Below are positions 1 to 34,625 of a stretch of 64,000 bases of DNA, in pieces. The notes under the pieces are model-generated. The model was not told where the DNA came from, did not search any database, and saw only the letters and a program-made list of their open reading frames with translations. This stretch comes from Acanthaster planci (Eukaryota; Echinodermata; Asteroidea; Valvatida; Acanthasteridae): contig NW_019091389.1 of NCBI RefSeq assembly GCF_001949145.1, forward strand, positions 286,313-350,312. The letters run 5' to 3'. The position numbers and the translations under genes are program-made. Within the stretch, counting starts at the first letter, position 1, and the number at the start of each line of letters is the position of its first letter.

Positions 1-399
1 AAGGACAGCAGTCCTTTTGGATCTTGGGTTACAAAGCAGCGTATCTTTTGTGTGCAATAGCAGTGCTTCTACCAAAATACCAGGAGCGAGCAGGGTTTCA
101 AGCAGAAAATAGAAACGGACAGCTCCTACTATTATGAAGTTGGTGTTCCTCTTCCATCTATGAAAGCAGTCAACATTTTTATTGTAATACTTGTAACATA
201 CTGTATGTCACATCTTAGGTCCTTAATTGATTGAGCTTAAAATTGCTACCCTGGTTTATTCTCCGAAATTGCATTTACATGTATTTATTGAAAAAAGGTT
301 GCCCCTCATGGAATATTCACTTTTCCTGGGGTTACCAAGACTTGAATCTTTTTCGTTGGGATTTATCAAAGAGCAGTTTCGTGATTTCCTACCCGGCAG
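1..399 (+). other. DHX29: Intron of DHX29, upstream part outside the window
   Basis: This stretch precedes the first visible DHX29 exon and ends in a CCCGGCAG acceptor at 398-399. Short open frames here show no conserved protein. Family knowledge places about 90-100 N-terminal codons (basic, low-complexity) before this exon, so they must lie left of the window. Confidence 0.8.
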
Positions 400-22099
<21,700 letters not shown>

Positions 22100-23127
22100 T
22101 CTGCTTGCTGAATGTCTGAAGGGAATGACATGCTTTGGAGACCTCAGCACCCAAAGCATCTACCGGTAGCTGCAAGCAGAATCTGCAGCTTAGCAAGTTA
22201 GGGAAAAAACCTGGCAGTGAACCAGTCACATACAGTTCATTTCGTGAAATTTGGCTGGACACCAGTATTGATTGCCAAGTACAGCACAAATTAAATGAAT
22301 TAACATTGGAACCTGGGGATAAACTTGAACTCTTTAATTTCAAGCAAGTTTTGAAAGCAGACCTCCCAACATTGGCTATCAAGAATCTAGAATCCTCCCC
22401 AAACTTCAGAATTTTTCATGAAAATTCAGAATATTATACATATTACCATGAACAAGGACAAGTCAGTGCTGCGTTGTACAAGAGGTGAGTCCGGGTTCGT
22501 GATGATGTACAGTACTGTATGTACTCACTGATTCCATAACATTTTGATTTCCACATGGCATGAGTTTATATCATCTGAAATGGTCCACAATAATTTAACG
22601 TGAAATTCAGGAGAATTCAGTATGAAATTCAGCGCAAAATTCACAACGGGGTGCTTGCACACTTGACATGATCGTGGTCGATTTCACAGCAATTCTTAGT
22701 CTGGGATCCAAACCATTCTTTGCTGTGGATCCTAGTGAAACCAGGTGCCACACAATGCATACAGTGTTAGCTACAATGACGTTAGTTACATTACAAAAGA
22801 GAGTGTTTTTGTCCATAATCACATCCATCTCGCGACTGGTACACATTAAAAGAGGGTGCTCCCACGGACCTGGCACGCCCAACATGCACTGCACTGACTG
22901 TTTGGATAAGTCGTATTACGGTACATGCACAAGATTGCATGGACAGTTGCTGGTTAATACATACACGTAGACGTGTCAAAATTGTGATTTGGCAGAAAAT
23001 TTAGAGGCGTAATCAGAATGGCAGAAACAGTGAAAAAGTGGAAATTTATCTGCCAAAAAAGGGAGGGTTGGGAGGTCTGTGAAAGGCATTAACACTTTTC
23101 CTGACCAACATTCAGTTAACATACATT

Positions 23128-23133
23128 AATAAA
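23128..23133 (+). terminator. DHX29: Candidate DHX29 poly(A) signal
   Basis: First canonical AATAAA after the DHX29 stop codon, which would give a 3'UTR of about 1.0 kb. A second candidate is at 24157. Confidence 0.4.
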
Positions 23134-24546
23134 AGACAATATTTACTGTGGCAAAGGAATGTCAGAGTATACAAATGTAGTACAAATGTGTTACAGTAAT
23201 GTGCACTTGGACTTTGAGAGGACTTTGGTATTGAGTAAAGCACAAGTCATACCACGGTAACTTTGATTGCTGCAAGCAGAATTGATTTTCCACTGAAAAT
23301 TATCATGAAAAAAAACACCGCCATCAAGAAACTTATATTCACTTGCATTTTTTCTTTTTCTCATTATTTCACCCCATATTGAATGGAATTCATGACCATT
23401 CTGGACTTACAATTCAGTATGTTTCATAAAAGACCATTGTTGTATTTTTTCAGATGTAAAGGCGGGGGAAACTTTTCCCAGTAAAAGCAGTTTGAAAATA
23501 TGGACATAAAACTCTGATTTGGTTTATGTGTCAGAAACATGTTTCCCAAATCTGAACGTTATTTGGGTGGTTGGACCCTCATGACCGTGATGTGCTCATA
23601 CAGGTACAAAAACATGAAGGACACCTCGTACGGTCACATTTCAGAATTGCTAGAGGCTTGCTTTTTAAGCATGAATACACATACTGAATGTTTATATTTC
23701 TGAGTATAAGTCAGAGGTGATGTACACTACAATAGGTGCAGTTCCTGACTGTCATTACATGAGGCATCATCCAATCTGGCTGTAAGTTACAGAATTCTTA
23801 AAGGTAAAATTTATCATTTGTCATCTCTGCATTATGTTCATTTGAGGAAACAGACGTGCTCAAGATCTAAAGAAGGGTACCGAGCAGCTAACTTGATAAT
23901 GTTTTCAGCCAGTGAATGCTGTATATACCTAAAAAAAACAATACTGCAGGATCTCGATTTCAAATCAAACGTTGCTGAATCACGTTTGAACGTGCGTGAA
24001 TTCAGCACTTGGGACATGCATATGTGTGTGTGCCATGGCAACGCATGCCCAAATTCAGAAGGAACTACTAATGGCAATTGCCAAAAAGGCATCTTTAAGC
24101 GCATCATTGGAAATGGCCTTTTTTCATTTTCTTCAAAATAACAGCTTGCCAGAAGGAATAAATTCACAGGGTGTTTTGTCCATTGACTGTCTTTAAACCA
24201 AGTATTCTTTTAAGCAATAATTTAGGATAGCTGCAAGTGATGGACTGTATCTTTCAGATGTTATTTTGACATCATTACTAAGGTTGACAATGGAGGACGA
24301 GGTCACATAATGCCTTAAGCTCTTCTCTTGGTGCTGTTTATTTTATTTCTGACTAATCACAGAAGGAACCTAAAACTTTTAACACAAAACATTTATGAAA
24401 ATGTGTAGTGTGTTGCTTAAGTGTTTCGAGTAGACAATAGGAGTTCAAAGAGCATGAAATTTGAATTGTTTTCATCTGTACAGAAAGCCTGGATTCATCA
24501 GAATTTGCTTTAGGAGAACTTCTTTTGAAAATGAAAAATGAAGTGA

Positions 24547-24552
24547 TTTATT
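24547..24552 (-). terminator. CEP78: Candidate CEP78 poly(A) signal
   Basis: TTTATT on the plus strand is AATAAA on the CEP78 strand, about 185 nt after the CEP78 stop. Confidence 0.5.
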
Positions 24553-24736
24553 CAAGTATGGTAAAAATTCAAAATTACATAAAAATTGAAACAGCACGTT
24601 TTAAACAAAAAATCATAAGTACCATTTTGACAACCAGGTTTCAATGCACCGCTGCATAAAAGCACACTGAATGTGTTTCTTTCACCGGTTGTGACTGTTT
24701 TGACGCACTTTCAGGAAGTCAAATCCTTGTGTCTCA

Positions 24737-25715
24737 CTAGAAATCTTCATCACTGCTATACTCATCATCTCCCCGGAAACCCTTGTCATTGTTGTTACCT
24801 GGTTTGCTGCTTGGCACACCTTTACTGGGCCTTGGTAGATCCATGAACAGGTCCTCTGATGACCCATCCAATTCCTCTGGTACAGGCGATCCAAGGCTTT
24901 CATGATCTTCATCAATGGAATAGGTGGCAGAAGCAGGATGATCGGATGCTGGCGGAGTGTCCTTGCTTCTCACCGGCGTGGACGTCCTGTGGCTGTGACT
25001 ATGACTTGTTGCCAAACTGTGACCCGAAAGCTCTTGGTCGGAATGTTGTTGCTGCTTGGTATCTTCAGCTTGGGGTTCAGGAATGACAGGAGCTCTGACG
25101 TGAGTCCTAGCTCTGTCAGTTGCTTCATCGGTGGGTCTTTTGATCCCAGCATCTCCGGATGACCCAGTGCCTCTACCGGTGAACTCGATGTGGGGCTTCT
25201 CAAGCTCCTTGTCAAAATCAGCATGGTTCTGTTGGTCAAGGTCAGCTCCAGTCTGCTGTTGGGTTTGTGGCTGTCTGCCTGCAGCCAGCACGGACTCCGT
25301 GGTGCGGTCCAACGGCTCCAAGAGGGGAGGGTGAAGAACCACAGGTCTGGAATCCACTGCTGGCAGATTGCGTGTTTCAGTCTGAACATGCACGGAATCA
25401 GACTGACTCGGACTGTCCTGCTCTTGTGGGGGCACAAGGGGGGCATGCACAATCACCTGCCTGGACTTGGGATGAGCATCGGCAGAGGTAGACACTATGT
25501 CCGTCATCTCTGCAGACGGCAGTGTTCCTTGGGTCTCGTGTGGGGCTCGGGGTTCCTGGTAGGAAGGTTGGGGTGCATAATGAGACACTAGTGGTGCTAG
25601 TCCCATAGGGTAATGCTTGTAGGCTGTCGGTTGGTGCTGCTGAAGGATTGACCTCACTTGAGGGTTACGGATCTCCTCTGGGCTGGTCCCCACCAGCGTA
25701 CATAGCTGACCAAGA
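24737..25715 (-). CDS. CEP78: CEP78 last exon: disordered tail
   Basis: Completes [17 protein letters not shown] and runs 326 codons to the stop. Glutamine, histidine, serine, proline and acidic residues dominate (a SHSHSH run at about residue 830) and it ends in an acidic DEYSSDEDF. No domain is recognised after GLGQL. Confidence 0.93.
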
Positions 25716-28700
25716 CTGGAGATGGGTAAGGGCAAAACGCAACCAGGCACAACATGAGATTCTTTACCTAATGTTTAATTTTAAAAAGAATTATCAAGTT
25801 TGAAAATGTAACAGGTTTTGTGTCACCCATTTTATCTGTTTTCACTGACGGGCTAAAACCACAAGTTTTACTTTCCTGAGAGAAGTTGAGCTGAAGTATA
25901 ATTCTTGAATCATGGCAACAATAAGCCACTAAATTGGGTACGAATGAAATAAAGCAACTGAGAAATATTTTCATCACCGGTACGTTAATTAGTATAAATA
26001 CGTATTACATGTAATTCCATAGCAGGTTCGCTGTCAAATGCAATCTGCCCTGAGCTGAAGTGCACCCTCACTGGCGAAAGAAAGACAGGTGGTACAAGTT
26101 TTCCAACCAGGTTCTTGCATGCGCTCTGCTCGCACACGAAGACCATATATTCCAGACTAAATTTGTTGCACGTACTCAGTGTGCTGCGCGTCAAACATGC
26201 AAAAACTTGTGTGCCTGTGCAGTGAGTGCATGCCAAACAACTGTCCATTTCATTTCCAAATGCCCTCTTTTGTTCCTGCTCGGAGCAGATTATCTATTCC
26301 AATGATTTCTGCTCCCTCTGTTCGGCAATGCACATGCCATCATCGCAATAAATATATGTGATAACATCTGCAACTGTCTCTACTTAAACACATAGAGAAA
26401 TATAAAGATAAACATAGCAAATGCTGGCAACTTTGAAAGACTTTGCAACTCCCTATCTTGGCATGTGTGAGCTTAATAGATTTCACCTCACGACCTCACC
26501 ACTCGTTCAAATGGAGACCGATGACGCAGTTGCCTCAAGTGTCAGGTTACATTACCTACCCAGCCTCTCTCAGCAGGTCCAGGAACCCGTGAAACTTAGC
26601 AAAGGACTCCTCTATGCTGTCCAGCACGCTCTCGTCCTCCAGCTGGTTCATGGTGGTCGTCTGCTGCGGCCCTGCTGGCTGGACTACCACGGCAGCCCGG
26701 CGCAGTGGGGACGCAGGCGAGCGCGCCTGCAGCAGCTGCACCTGGTTTTGCAGCCGGCTGTTGGCCACCTCCAGCTCCACCACCCGCGCATCGGCTGCCG
26801 CCCTGGCTCGGCTCTCGATATACAGCCTGCGATGGAGCTCCTCTATCTCAATCTGAGGTGGGCAAGAGAGATGTCAGAAATCCATCTCAAATCTAACCTC
26901 ATCAAATCTTCTGAGTAACAAGTACAGACTGCAACAAAAAAGCACTGCACCATCTCAGAGATTTTCCTGATTTGCCTTTTGCATTCCTGCAAGAAGTTTG
27001 AGCCACGGTTTGATTACAGCTGTTCAATACATGTACATTTCATTGAATTTTGCGATAATATTTCCACATTGGTATGGTTCAACTGTTGTATCATTTTGAA
27101 ATCCGATAGTTTTAATTTGTGGTGAGGCTGGCCAACAAACATAATTGACCATAGCTCACCTAGCATGGCTTGAATAGTGGACGATTGGACCATCTCAGTC
27201 AGCCATGTGGAACCAAACTCTGGGGCACTGTTGCATTGCTAGCTATCAGTAGCCTTTTGTTGTGATTGATTGCAGAGACGGCCATGGACATAGAAATAAT
27301 TGTGCAAGATGGCAGAGCCCATGAACATAACAGCGGATGTAACCAACATTAAAATGTGAGTGATGATGGATATTGGCAAAATGTTTCGACTAAGGTGGTC
27401 CAAGTGGGACTTGTGTGCGTACACTGCTAAGAAGCAGTTTAACCCGTGGTCAAACTATAGCTTGAGCTCAAATCCTGCCCTTGTATGATTTGACCTCTGA
27501 AGATGGTTATAGATCAAAACCTGAAAAATTGTAAGAGCTATCATCCAGCCCAATAGGATAGCAATTGTCTACCCAATTACATTGAAGAGGCTTCATTCAC
27601 CTGCATCTCCCGCATCATTCTCTGGTCAGCCACGCCCCTCTCATTGCCCAAGTCCCTTATGCTAGACATCATTGTCGCCGGCGTGCCTGTGTCTTTGCTG
27701 CTGGTGTCTAACTCTCCAGAGGACAGCATGCTTGCTGCGTGGACGTGGATGGATGCTGCGGACTTGCTTGGGGTGGAGCTGGGGCTAGAGTCCACTTGAT
27801 TTTGGTGCTCGTCTGTGTGAATCCTTGTGAACAAAATGTGTTAAAGAAGAATTATATCATCTTCAGTATACAATTACTGACTACATTACTTCGAACTGTG
27901 TAGTAAAACTAGCCTACTGAGTTGATCCATAAAGCATTCTATTTTACCCGGGGCAAAACAGAATGCTCCAGGGATCACCAAGGGAGGTTTCTTTTGCTGC
28001 ACCAAACTGATTTTAATCAATTAAATCAATATGAACACAATTAAAATATCCTACTGTTTTAATACAAAACTTATTGGAAATCTTTTAGCACTCTTCTTAC
28101 AACCACTTCACAAAATGTCTGGCCCCAGCTCAGTAGTGCTAGCATGTGGGAATATGCACAATACACACCTGTGGGCAATATCAGTTGTTTTGAGTATAGC
28201 AACTTGGTTGCTACGGGCATGGTATTTGGTTCCAGAGAGTGTAGTACTTTTGGCACATTACAGAATGCCAAATTAAGAATGCCAGGTTGCTAGCTCTCAG
28301 TCAATCAAGATACAGATGCTGTTGGCGAGGATTGAGAGAGAAGCCAGAGTTAACACCATTACTGTATTGCACTGGATGCGAAAACCTGCTGGGCTTCTAC
28401 AGTTTTATACATAAGGGAACACGTATGTACATATTGAGTACATATAGAGGGGTGATTTTGCTGAGTAGTGAGTCCAGTAAAGATCTCTGGTTTCTGAACT
28501 CCCTGTTTCAGGCACTCCGACCTTGCTAAGTGCACCACTGGTGCACAGCAAGTTCGCATTCTCAGTGATGTGCTATAGCTCCGGCCTTGAAATCTACCTC
28601 CTCTGGCTAGCTCTGGCTGCCGTTCTCCAGGGGACAAACCCAGGCCCTGGCTTGGTGACAGCTGGGACCACAACCTCGGGCTCTCGGTTCACCCTCATCA

Positions 28701-31700
28701 CGTGGACCGAAATGCCATCCCCGCCAGACGACTTGCTCCTGGGGCGATTGGGTGCAGAAGAGGGCCCACTGGTGACCCGGATGGTGGTCTTACGGCCAAA
28801 GCTGCTATTCAGTGTCTTTGTGCGCCGGCGTGGTTTACTACCGCCGTGGGGGCCGTGTTCGCGACTGCTGGTTACTCTGAGCCATTTATACTATAAAAGG
28901 ATGAAAAGAAAAGGTCAACTTGGTGCAATGGTTTCCATTCGCCAAGTTTCAGCTATCACAACCTTGTTTTGAGATTAACCATGTTTCCAGGAGGTTTCCG
29001 TACTTCTTTGTTGTGTGGCCAATACTAATATTTTTCACCTTTCGCGGTTGTTTCTAAATGTTTTTTAGAGTAAAACCGTGATTGCTTTTGTCCTGTCTCA
29101 GTTCAAAGCTTGGACCATGGGAGAACAGTGACTAAACAAAAAAAGCTAATCCAAAGAGAAAAATATAATGTCAAAAGGATAAATAATATGGCTCTGCAGT
29201 GTTTCCTTTCATTATCGAGGGAATTCATGACAACAAGGCAGAAACTGTATACCCCTTCGGCTTTGCTGGCAGGATACAAAAATGGCAACATTAAACCCCG
29301 TGTAAATCAGTAGTACCACTGTGACACTCCTTCCAGTGGGGATAACTGGGGATTACCAGGAGTTCCTATCAGGGAATACTTAGAAACACCTTGAAATTTA
29401 GAAACATATACTATTCTTGCACAAAGGAGTATTGAGAAAAGAGATCATTAGAAATTTGGAGATGATCCCTCACTGACCTCATTCTCTTCACCTCCAGCAT
29501 TTATCAGAACTTGTTTCATCACTGCCTTCAGTACATCGCGATCTGTGAATGATCCAAGAAAAAAGAACTGAAATCAGAACTGGTAATTTGAATGAATTAA
29601 AAAAGAATTATGTACAAATTAACCCTCCCCCCAAAAAAGAAATAAATCCCAACAGAACCAAAACAGGCACAACATCAATTTTCAATGTCAAAAATAATCT
29701 CTAAAGGTCATTTCTTGTTTAGCGGTGATCCAGACTTTCCCAAATATGAAGAGCAATTTCTTCGTGAGCAACTGTATTAAATTGAACTAGAACAAATATT
29801 TAAGAGAACAGTGTTTTCAACAGGATTTTTTGTTTTGTTAAGACTGACTGAAGAGAACTTCAGATTTCATGAATGCTGGCCAACACGAGAAGTGGCCTAT
29901 TGATACCACAACGTGACAAAGTAACAAATTTGCTAAAGGGTCCCAGATAGAGAGTTCATTTACCAACGAGATGGTTTTTCCTGATGTCAAGAACCACGAT
30001 GGAGGAGTTCTGATGTAAACTGTCCAGCAACGCTTTGGCTCCAAGGTTGGATATGCCACAGTGCTGCATGTCAAGTGCTGCAGTGCAGAAAAACAAGGAC
30101 AGAATCTGTGCTCGTTGTTCACTAGTCATAATCCTCTGTGCACCCTTTGCATACATTCCAGTGAGGATACTATTTAAACAAGTGGTAACTCTTGGTGTCA
30201 GACTTTGAGTCAGGTTCATGAAACTGAAAGCACAAATACTGACAGACAAATCAAACCAAACCAAAGCAAACTGTACCATGGCAAATCAAATCCAATTTAA
30301 TCTACAACAAATTTCTAATGTAGTGATCTCAATCCAGACAGAAACTGGGGAAGCACAACCTTCCAAATGACTCCTATGCACAGAATGGCATGTACCCCTT
30401 GAATTGTCTCTTGAGGAAAAAAATACCTTCCAGTGGATAGTGGGTAGGTTGTGACAAGATGTGCCAATCCGAAAAATTATATTAGCGAAAAACAGATAAC
30501 CAGCCAAACTATATGCAATGGGTGCACTGCGTGTAACTGGTTCTCTGCTGACTTTCACTTGGCACCTACATTTGCTCTTTGAAAATATGGCCGATGCTAC
30601 AAGACCCCTTGCATCTGATAATGGCCTCTGGAAGGGGTTGCTAGATGGACACAAGTGTTCCCTCATAAAATGAAGAGACAGGCTAGGGGAAAACTAAAAT
30701 AACACGGTGCCCTGAGCATGCACACAAAAAATTTACAGAGGTTTGTACACATTCAAATGAAAATTGGTTGTGCATACTCCACACCACACGCACAGCAACT
30801 AACACTCAGATGCCTTGCTGGCCCGCCAGCTAAAAGTGTTCCCACTCCCTACCACATCCCGCACCTTTAAGCCAGAGGTCATCTTTCAAGACCTCAGCAA
30901 AAGCCACCGCCCCGTCATCATTCACCAGTGGGTTTTGGTTGAGTGTGATGCGCCGGATACCAGCCATGCGGTCCAGGTCTGGCCGGCGATACCGAAGGCT
31001 GTCCTTCCATGCTTCGCTGTGTCGCTGCATTGATTGGTGCTGCAACAAAGCAAGCAAGAAACGTGCCACTGTCAAAACTGAAGCTTCATACTGATCCCCA
31101 AAATACATCAGGACCAGTAGCTAACTCTAATGTATTACCTCTGGTTGGCCCTTGTGTGCATCATGTGTATGGGTCAGAGCATACTTGTATAACCTGTTGT
31201 TTCCCATGTACAAACCAATACAGTAATGTACATACATGTACATGTGAGACACTGGAGATACAAAAATGAATGACTTCACAATGTACAAAAACACTGCAAA
31301 TGATTTTCAGCTTCCCTGAAGCCACAGCCAGTGTCAGGTTACAAGGTCAACTGGAGGGTGCTCCTATGATATTCTGAGAAAATATGCCACTGCAGGTTTG
31401 AAGTGACCAAGGGAATTTCCACAGGTCGCAAGTAATCCACGTGCAAGGAACAACTGTGATGGAAGGTTCAAAAGCACTTGCAGTACTTGTTAAAATCTTC
31501 AGTCCACTGCGAACATGGCTAAAGATGGCAGACCACAAAGGGCGGTGAGAGACTTCAATGTAGAGTGCAAGGGATTTCTCAGGGCTGACGACTTACTTTG
31601 ACCAGCTTGGCTAAGGACTCTGCCCCTTGGCTGGTCAGTCCGCATCCAGACAAGTTGAGAGATGTGATGCCCGACGAGTGCTTGATGCCCTGGCAGAGTT

Positions 31701-33415
31701 TCTCCACGCTACGGTCGCCGACTCGACAGGACTCCAACGACAGATGCTGTAGACTGCTGTTTCTCACTATCACCTGGACAATGCATTTTGGGGAAGGGAA
31801 AGAAGCTGAAGACGTCGAAACATTGCTTTCCAACAAAAGATACCAGGTTTGCTTAGCAATGAAATAGCATGCACGACCTTTGACTGAATTCTATCAGAAG
31901 GCCGCCAAGTTCTATGAAGCTGAATATGGAAACTGGCTGAACACTGTATCACGAACCGAAACAAACGCAGCGTATTAATCAAAAAGCAATGCAATATACA
32001 CTGCATCTAATTAAATGTCTGCACAGAAGTTCCTCATATGTACATGTGCTGAAACATTTGTTGTGCCAAACATTTGCTTTATAGGTCTCTGAGAATGGAA
32101 CAGTATGTAGGTGTCATTAGGTACTAGAGTTGAGAGTGCCCCTTTAAATCTCCTGCTGAAGTGGAGATAAAGTCAAGCTCACACCGCACCTTTGCAATCA
32201 GCTGAATATCCTTGATCCTTAAAGGGATCCCCTGCAGTTCGATGTGGGTCACTGCCTGGGAGACAGACAGCATGTCCCCTAGTGCCACGCACAGGTGGTG
32301 AATAACCTCCTTGGAACGTATTGGAGGCGGCCGACGTTTGACTCGGGACCGGGGCTTGCCATCTTGGAAATCTGAGGCAACACAGGGGAAAACATTGAAT
32401 ATATTTACAAGTGGAACAAACTGACTTGAGCTACATGTTGAGAGTTCTTTTTTTCACTTTCATACACTATGTTACTTGTGTATTAGAATTCAACATTTGT
32501 ATCCCCGTACATATACTCTTCTTAAGTTACTCAACTTAAAGTTCTTTTTCCACATTTGCACAATTACATGTATATTTTTCAAACCAAAATAGCTTGAGAT
32601 GGTTACTACATGTAAGAATCAATGGTTACTCAGAATCATTCTCAAGATTGAGACCTGTACATTCTGGGTTCACTTTTTATGGCTCAGCTATGTCCACTAT
32701 TTCAGCAACATACATGTAACTAGAAAACTAGTCATATGAACCAGTTCAATTCAATCATTTCAATTAACTGGTGACAAATGGTAACTAGCAGAAGTCAAAT
32801 TGATGTTTTATTATTAATTCTAAACTTTTAACGGTAAGCTTCTTGGGTCTGAAACAATTTTTAAGATTAGAGATTTGCTGACTCCTATCAATTATAAGGT
32901 ATCGCTTTTAGAAATTCGGCAGCATCAAATTCAAACGGGTCGGGCTACCTTAACCTAAACAGTCCTCAATCTTCCAGTTTCAATATGACTTTACATACAC
33001 CCTGTGGGTTAAGGTCAACCATAATTTTAAAAACTGGAGGGTCTACATGTATTTCCACAAAATTAACCTCAGGCTTTGATGACTGTTCAAAGTGTTTCAT
33101 CATAACAAAGCAAAAGAACCCCCCCCCAAAAATGAAAAAAGCCACAGAATTGAAAACCATCTCACCCTCACAGCCAATCACATGCTGGTAGTAACTCCTG
33201 ATACCAACAAACCTCAGGCTCTTGTTGATCCGCAGAGCATTGAGAATTGGCGCCCAGTCCGGGGCCCGGATCCGGTCCCCGTTGAGGTCAAGCACTCCCT
33301 CAGCCAGGTGAACTTTGACACCAGTCAAGGGGCACGTGTTCTGCAGGGCACACAGCTGTTTGTAGTAGCCTTCAAAGTCTTGGGAACCCTGCTGACGTGC
33401 CTGAACACTTTCCAT
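24737..33415 (-). CDS. CEP78: Centrosomal protein of 78 kDa (CEP78), complete, 10 exons
   Basis: CEP78 is a leucine-rich-repeat protein of the centriole and ciliary base that regulates ciliogenesis; loss in humans causes cone-rod dystrophy with hearing loss. Ten exons join in frame to 916 codons plus stop. The N-terminus ([33 protein letters not shown]) matches the vertebrate protein, followed by RI-type leucine-rich repeats (residues about 100-310), a basic segment with [10 protein letters not shown], a coiled coil, and the conserved block [20 protein letters not shown] (about residues 560-590) with GLGQL. The C-terminal exon adds about 326 disordered residues, so the product is longer than the human protein of about 700. 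The start is supported by an in-frame TAG 12 nt upstream, which may itself be part of a splice acceptor. The gene is divergent from NATD1. Confidence 0.95.
26560..26852 (-). CDS. CEP78: CEP78 coding exon 9: coiled coil and conserved C block
   Basis: [18 protein letters not shown] begins a coiled coil. [20 protein letters not shown] and LDLLREAG match DDEGVLGSIENSFQKFHAF and LDLLKDAG. Ends two bases into the glycine codon, before GTAGGT. Confidence 0.94.
27601..27823 (-). CDS. CEP78: CEP78 coding exon 8
   Basis: Serine-rich disordered segment, then a helix ending DQRMMREMQ that leads into the coiled coil. Conservation is low; the phase match supports it. Confidence 0.85.
28598..28890 (-). CDS. 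CEP78: CEP78 coding exon 7: basic region
   Basis: Starts YKWLRVTSS (human YQWITSPS), has an arginine/lysine-rich stretch with TIRV, and ends [14 protein letters not shown] (human FLPWRTAERAKRH). An in-frame TAG just past the donor GTAGAT fixes the exon end. Confidence 0.93.
29478..29542 (-). CDS. CEP78: CEP78 coding exon 6
   Basis: A 65-bp exon encoding [18 protein letters not shown], the capping helix after the repeats. The chosen donor GTCAGT keeps the frame; an upstream GTGAAG is an alternative. Confidence 0.85.
29964..30077 (-). CDS. CEP78: CEP78 coding exon 5: last LRRs
   Basis: [20 protein letters not shown] and [11 protein letters not shown], matching [20 protein letters not shown] and [11 protein letters not shown]. 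Confidence 0.96.
30865..31039 (-). CDS. CEP78: CEP78 coding exon 4: LRRs
   Basis: [21 protein letters not shown] is the hallmark of CEP78 ([19 protein letters not shown] in human), followed by [15 protein letters not shown]. Confidence 0.96.
31597..31773 (-). CDS. CEP78: CEP78 coding exon 3: LRRs
   Basis: Fifty-nine codons of two repeats: [13 protein letters not shown] and [17 protein letters not shown], very close to VHLSLANCPIGDGG and TVNFTGCNLTWQGAD. Confidence 0.95.
32190..32371 (-). CDS. CEP78: CEP78 coding exon 2
   Basis: Contains [15 protein letters not shown], aligned to KDVTFQLCKALKGCL, then the first leucine-rich repeat ([15 protein letters not shown]). Starts after CCTCAG and ends at a weak GTGCGG donor. 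Confidence 0.9.
33166..33415 (-). CDS. CEP78: CEP78 coding exon 1
   Basis: Begins [20 protein letters not shown] and includes the CEP78-specific [19 protein letters not shown]. It ends after GCE plus one base; the donor is GTGAGA. Confidence 0.93.
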
Positions 33416-34013
33416 CAGATTTTCCTAAGGTGTGAGTAAAATCATGTCAAAATCAGAGGATTGAAGACTGTTAGAGTTAATCTTTGATCATGAAGTATGA
33501 TTAACCCTAAATCTGCTAGCGGATGGATGGTACTGTAAGGGATAATATTCAACCTTAACTGAATTTTGTAATCCCTTCCACAAAACGCACTCATAAAGCT
33601 CTCCCACATACTTTCAATCAACTGGTCCTGAAAAGGCAGACCTTATGGAAGTTTCTGTTTAATCTTATTTACGGTAGTTTCCTTTAGAATGCTAAAAAAG
33701 TAAACCGACAAATTCATGTTGGAAAAGATTTTGACATTTTAATTTGTTTCATGATTCACCATGGATTTGGTATTAAAGCAAATGAGGTTACATATCTGCA
33801 CATAAAAGAACCATACACTCTGGGGGTTAATGCTCTTTACTCTCAGAATAAATTGTACTGTGTTGAGTTATCAATGGAAATCTCCCACTTTACTTCCTGT
33901 TTTGGAGTAATTGCAGAATGCCCTGCCACTCTAAAAAATTACCCCTGGAATGACTGGTTATGTGGGTACAAGGTGAAAATCCCTTGAGAAGAATGTGACA
34001 CTTTGACCTGTAC

Positions 34014-34086
34014 CTGGCAATGAGGTTGATCATGCAGGGTGGTGTGTATTCTGCAACTGAGCTCCTTTTACGACAGTCTTCCACAA
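34014..34086 (-). other. CEP78: Possible noncoding 5' exon of CEP78
   Basis: A 73-nt segment has a strong acceptor (TTTTCTGACTACTTCACAG) and donor (AG/GTACAG) on the CEP78 strand. Joined to the acceptor-like CCTTAG before the start codon, every frame stops, so it would be 5'UTR. It contains an ATG that would open a short upstream frame. Confidence 0.3.
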
Positions 34087-34625
34087 CTGTGAAGTAGTCA
34101 GAAAAGGTGATTGGCAGATGTCAGAATTGGCAAATTATTAGCAAGATTGACAAATCTTGCAAAAATCAAGCGATCACACACGACCAATTGTTTCCAACAT
34201 GCATAACACGCAAGTCATACAGTATCATATAATGATATTGAGATCACTCATGTCAGGGAACCTAGTATAAGAACAAAGACCTAAGTCAACTTATCTCCAT
34301 TTTTTAAAATTACATTATCACTATCACATTAAAAATCAACTGCAGACAATTCAGCAAAATTCCTCACTTGCTGCCACATTTTCATGACATTAATTAGGCC
34401 TAACATTGGGCCTTTAGGCCTAATTGCAACAGACACGTTAAACTGCAGTAGGCTCTATAAACATATTCACTTAGGGCCTAGGCCTAGTCTTAAAGCGAAA
34501 TTGGCTCAATTTATGACACAAAGGAGGCCTAGTCCTACTTGACAAGCACAAGTGACAATCATATCACTCAGTTCTGTGTCCGGTCACTGCCGGCGTATGC
34601 GTAGTGCAGCACAACTAGACCAATG

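Larger units (their letters stand above)
22100..24736. other. 3' flanks of DHX29 and CEP78
   Basis: The region separates two convergent genes and should contain the DHX29 3'UTR. AATAAA occurs at 23128-23133 and 24157-24162 on the plus strand. A 117-codon open frame at 22135-22488 lies just after the DHX29 stop, with no recognised domain. No other gene-like structure was seen. Confidence 0.6.

Noticed and set aside
25190-25591. 133-codon plus-strand open frame
   Set aside because: It is the antisense shadow of the CEP78 last exon, which has clear family similarity on the other strand at its 5' end.
26421-26918. 165-codon plus-strand open frame
   Set aside because: Antisense to CEP78 exon 9, which encodes the conserved coiled-coil and FHGFLDLL block.
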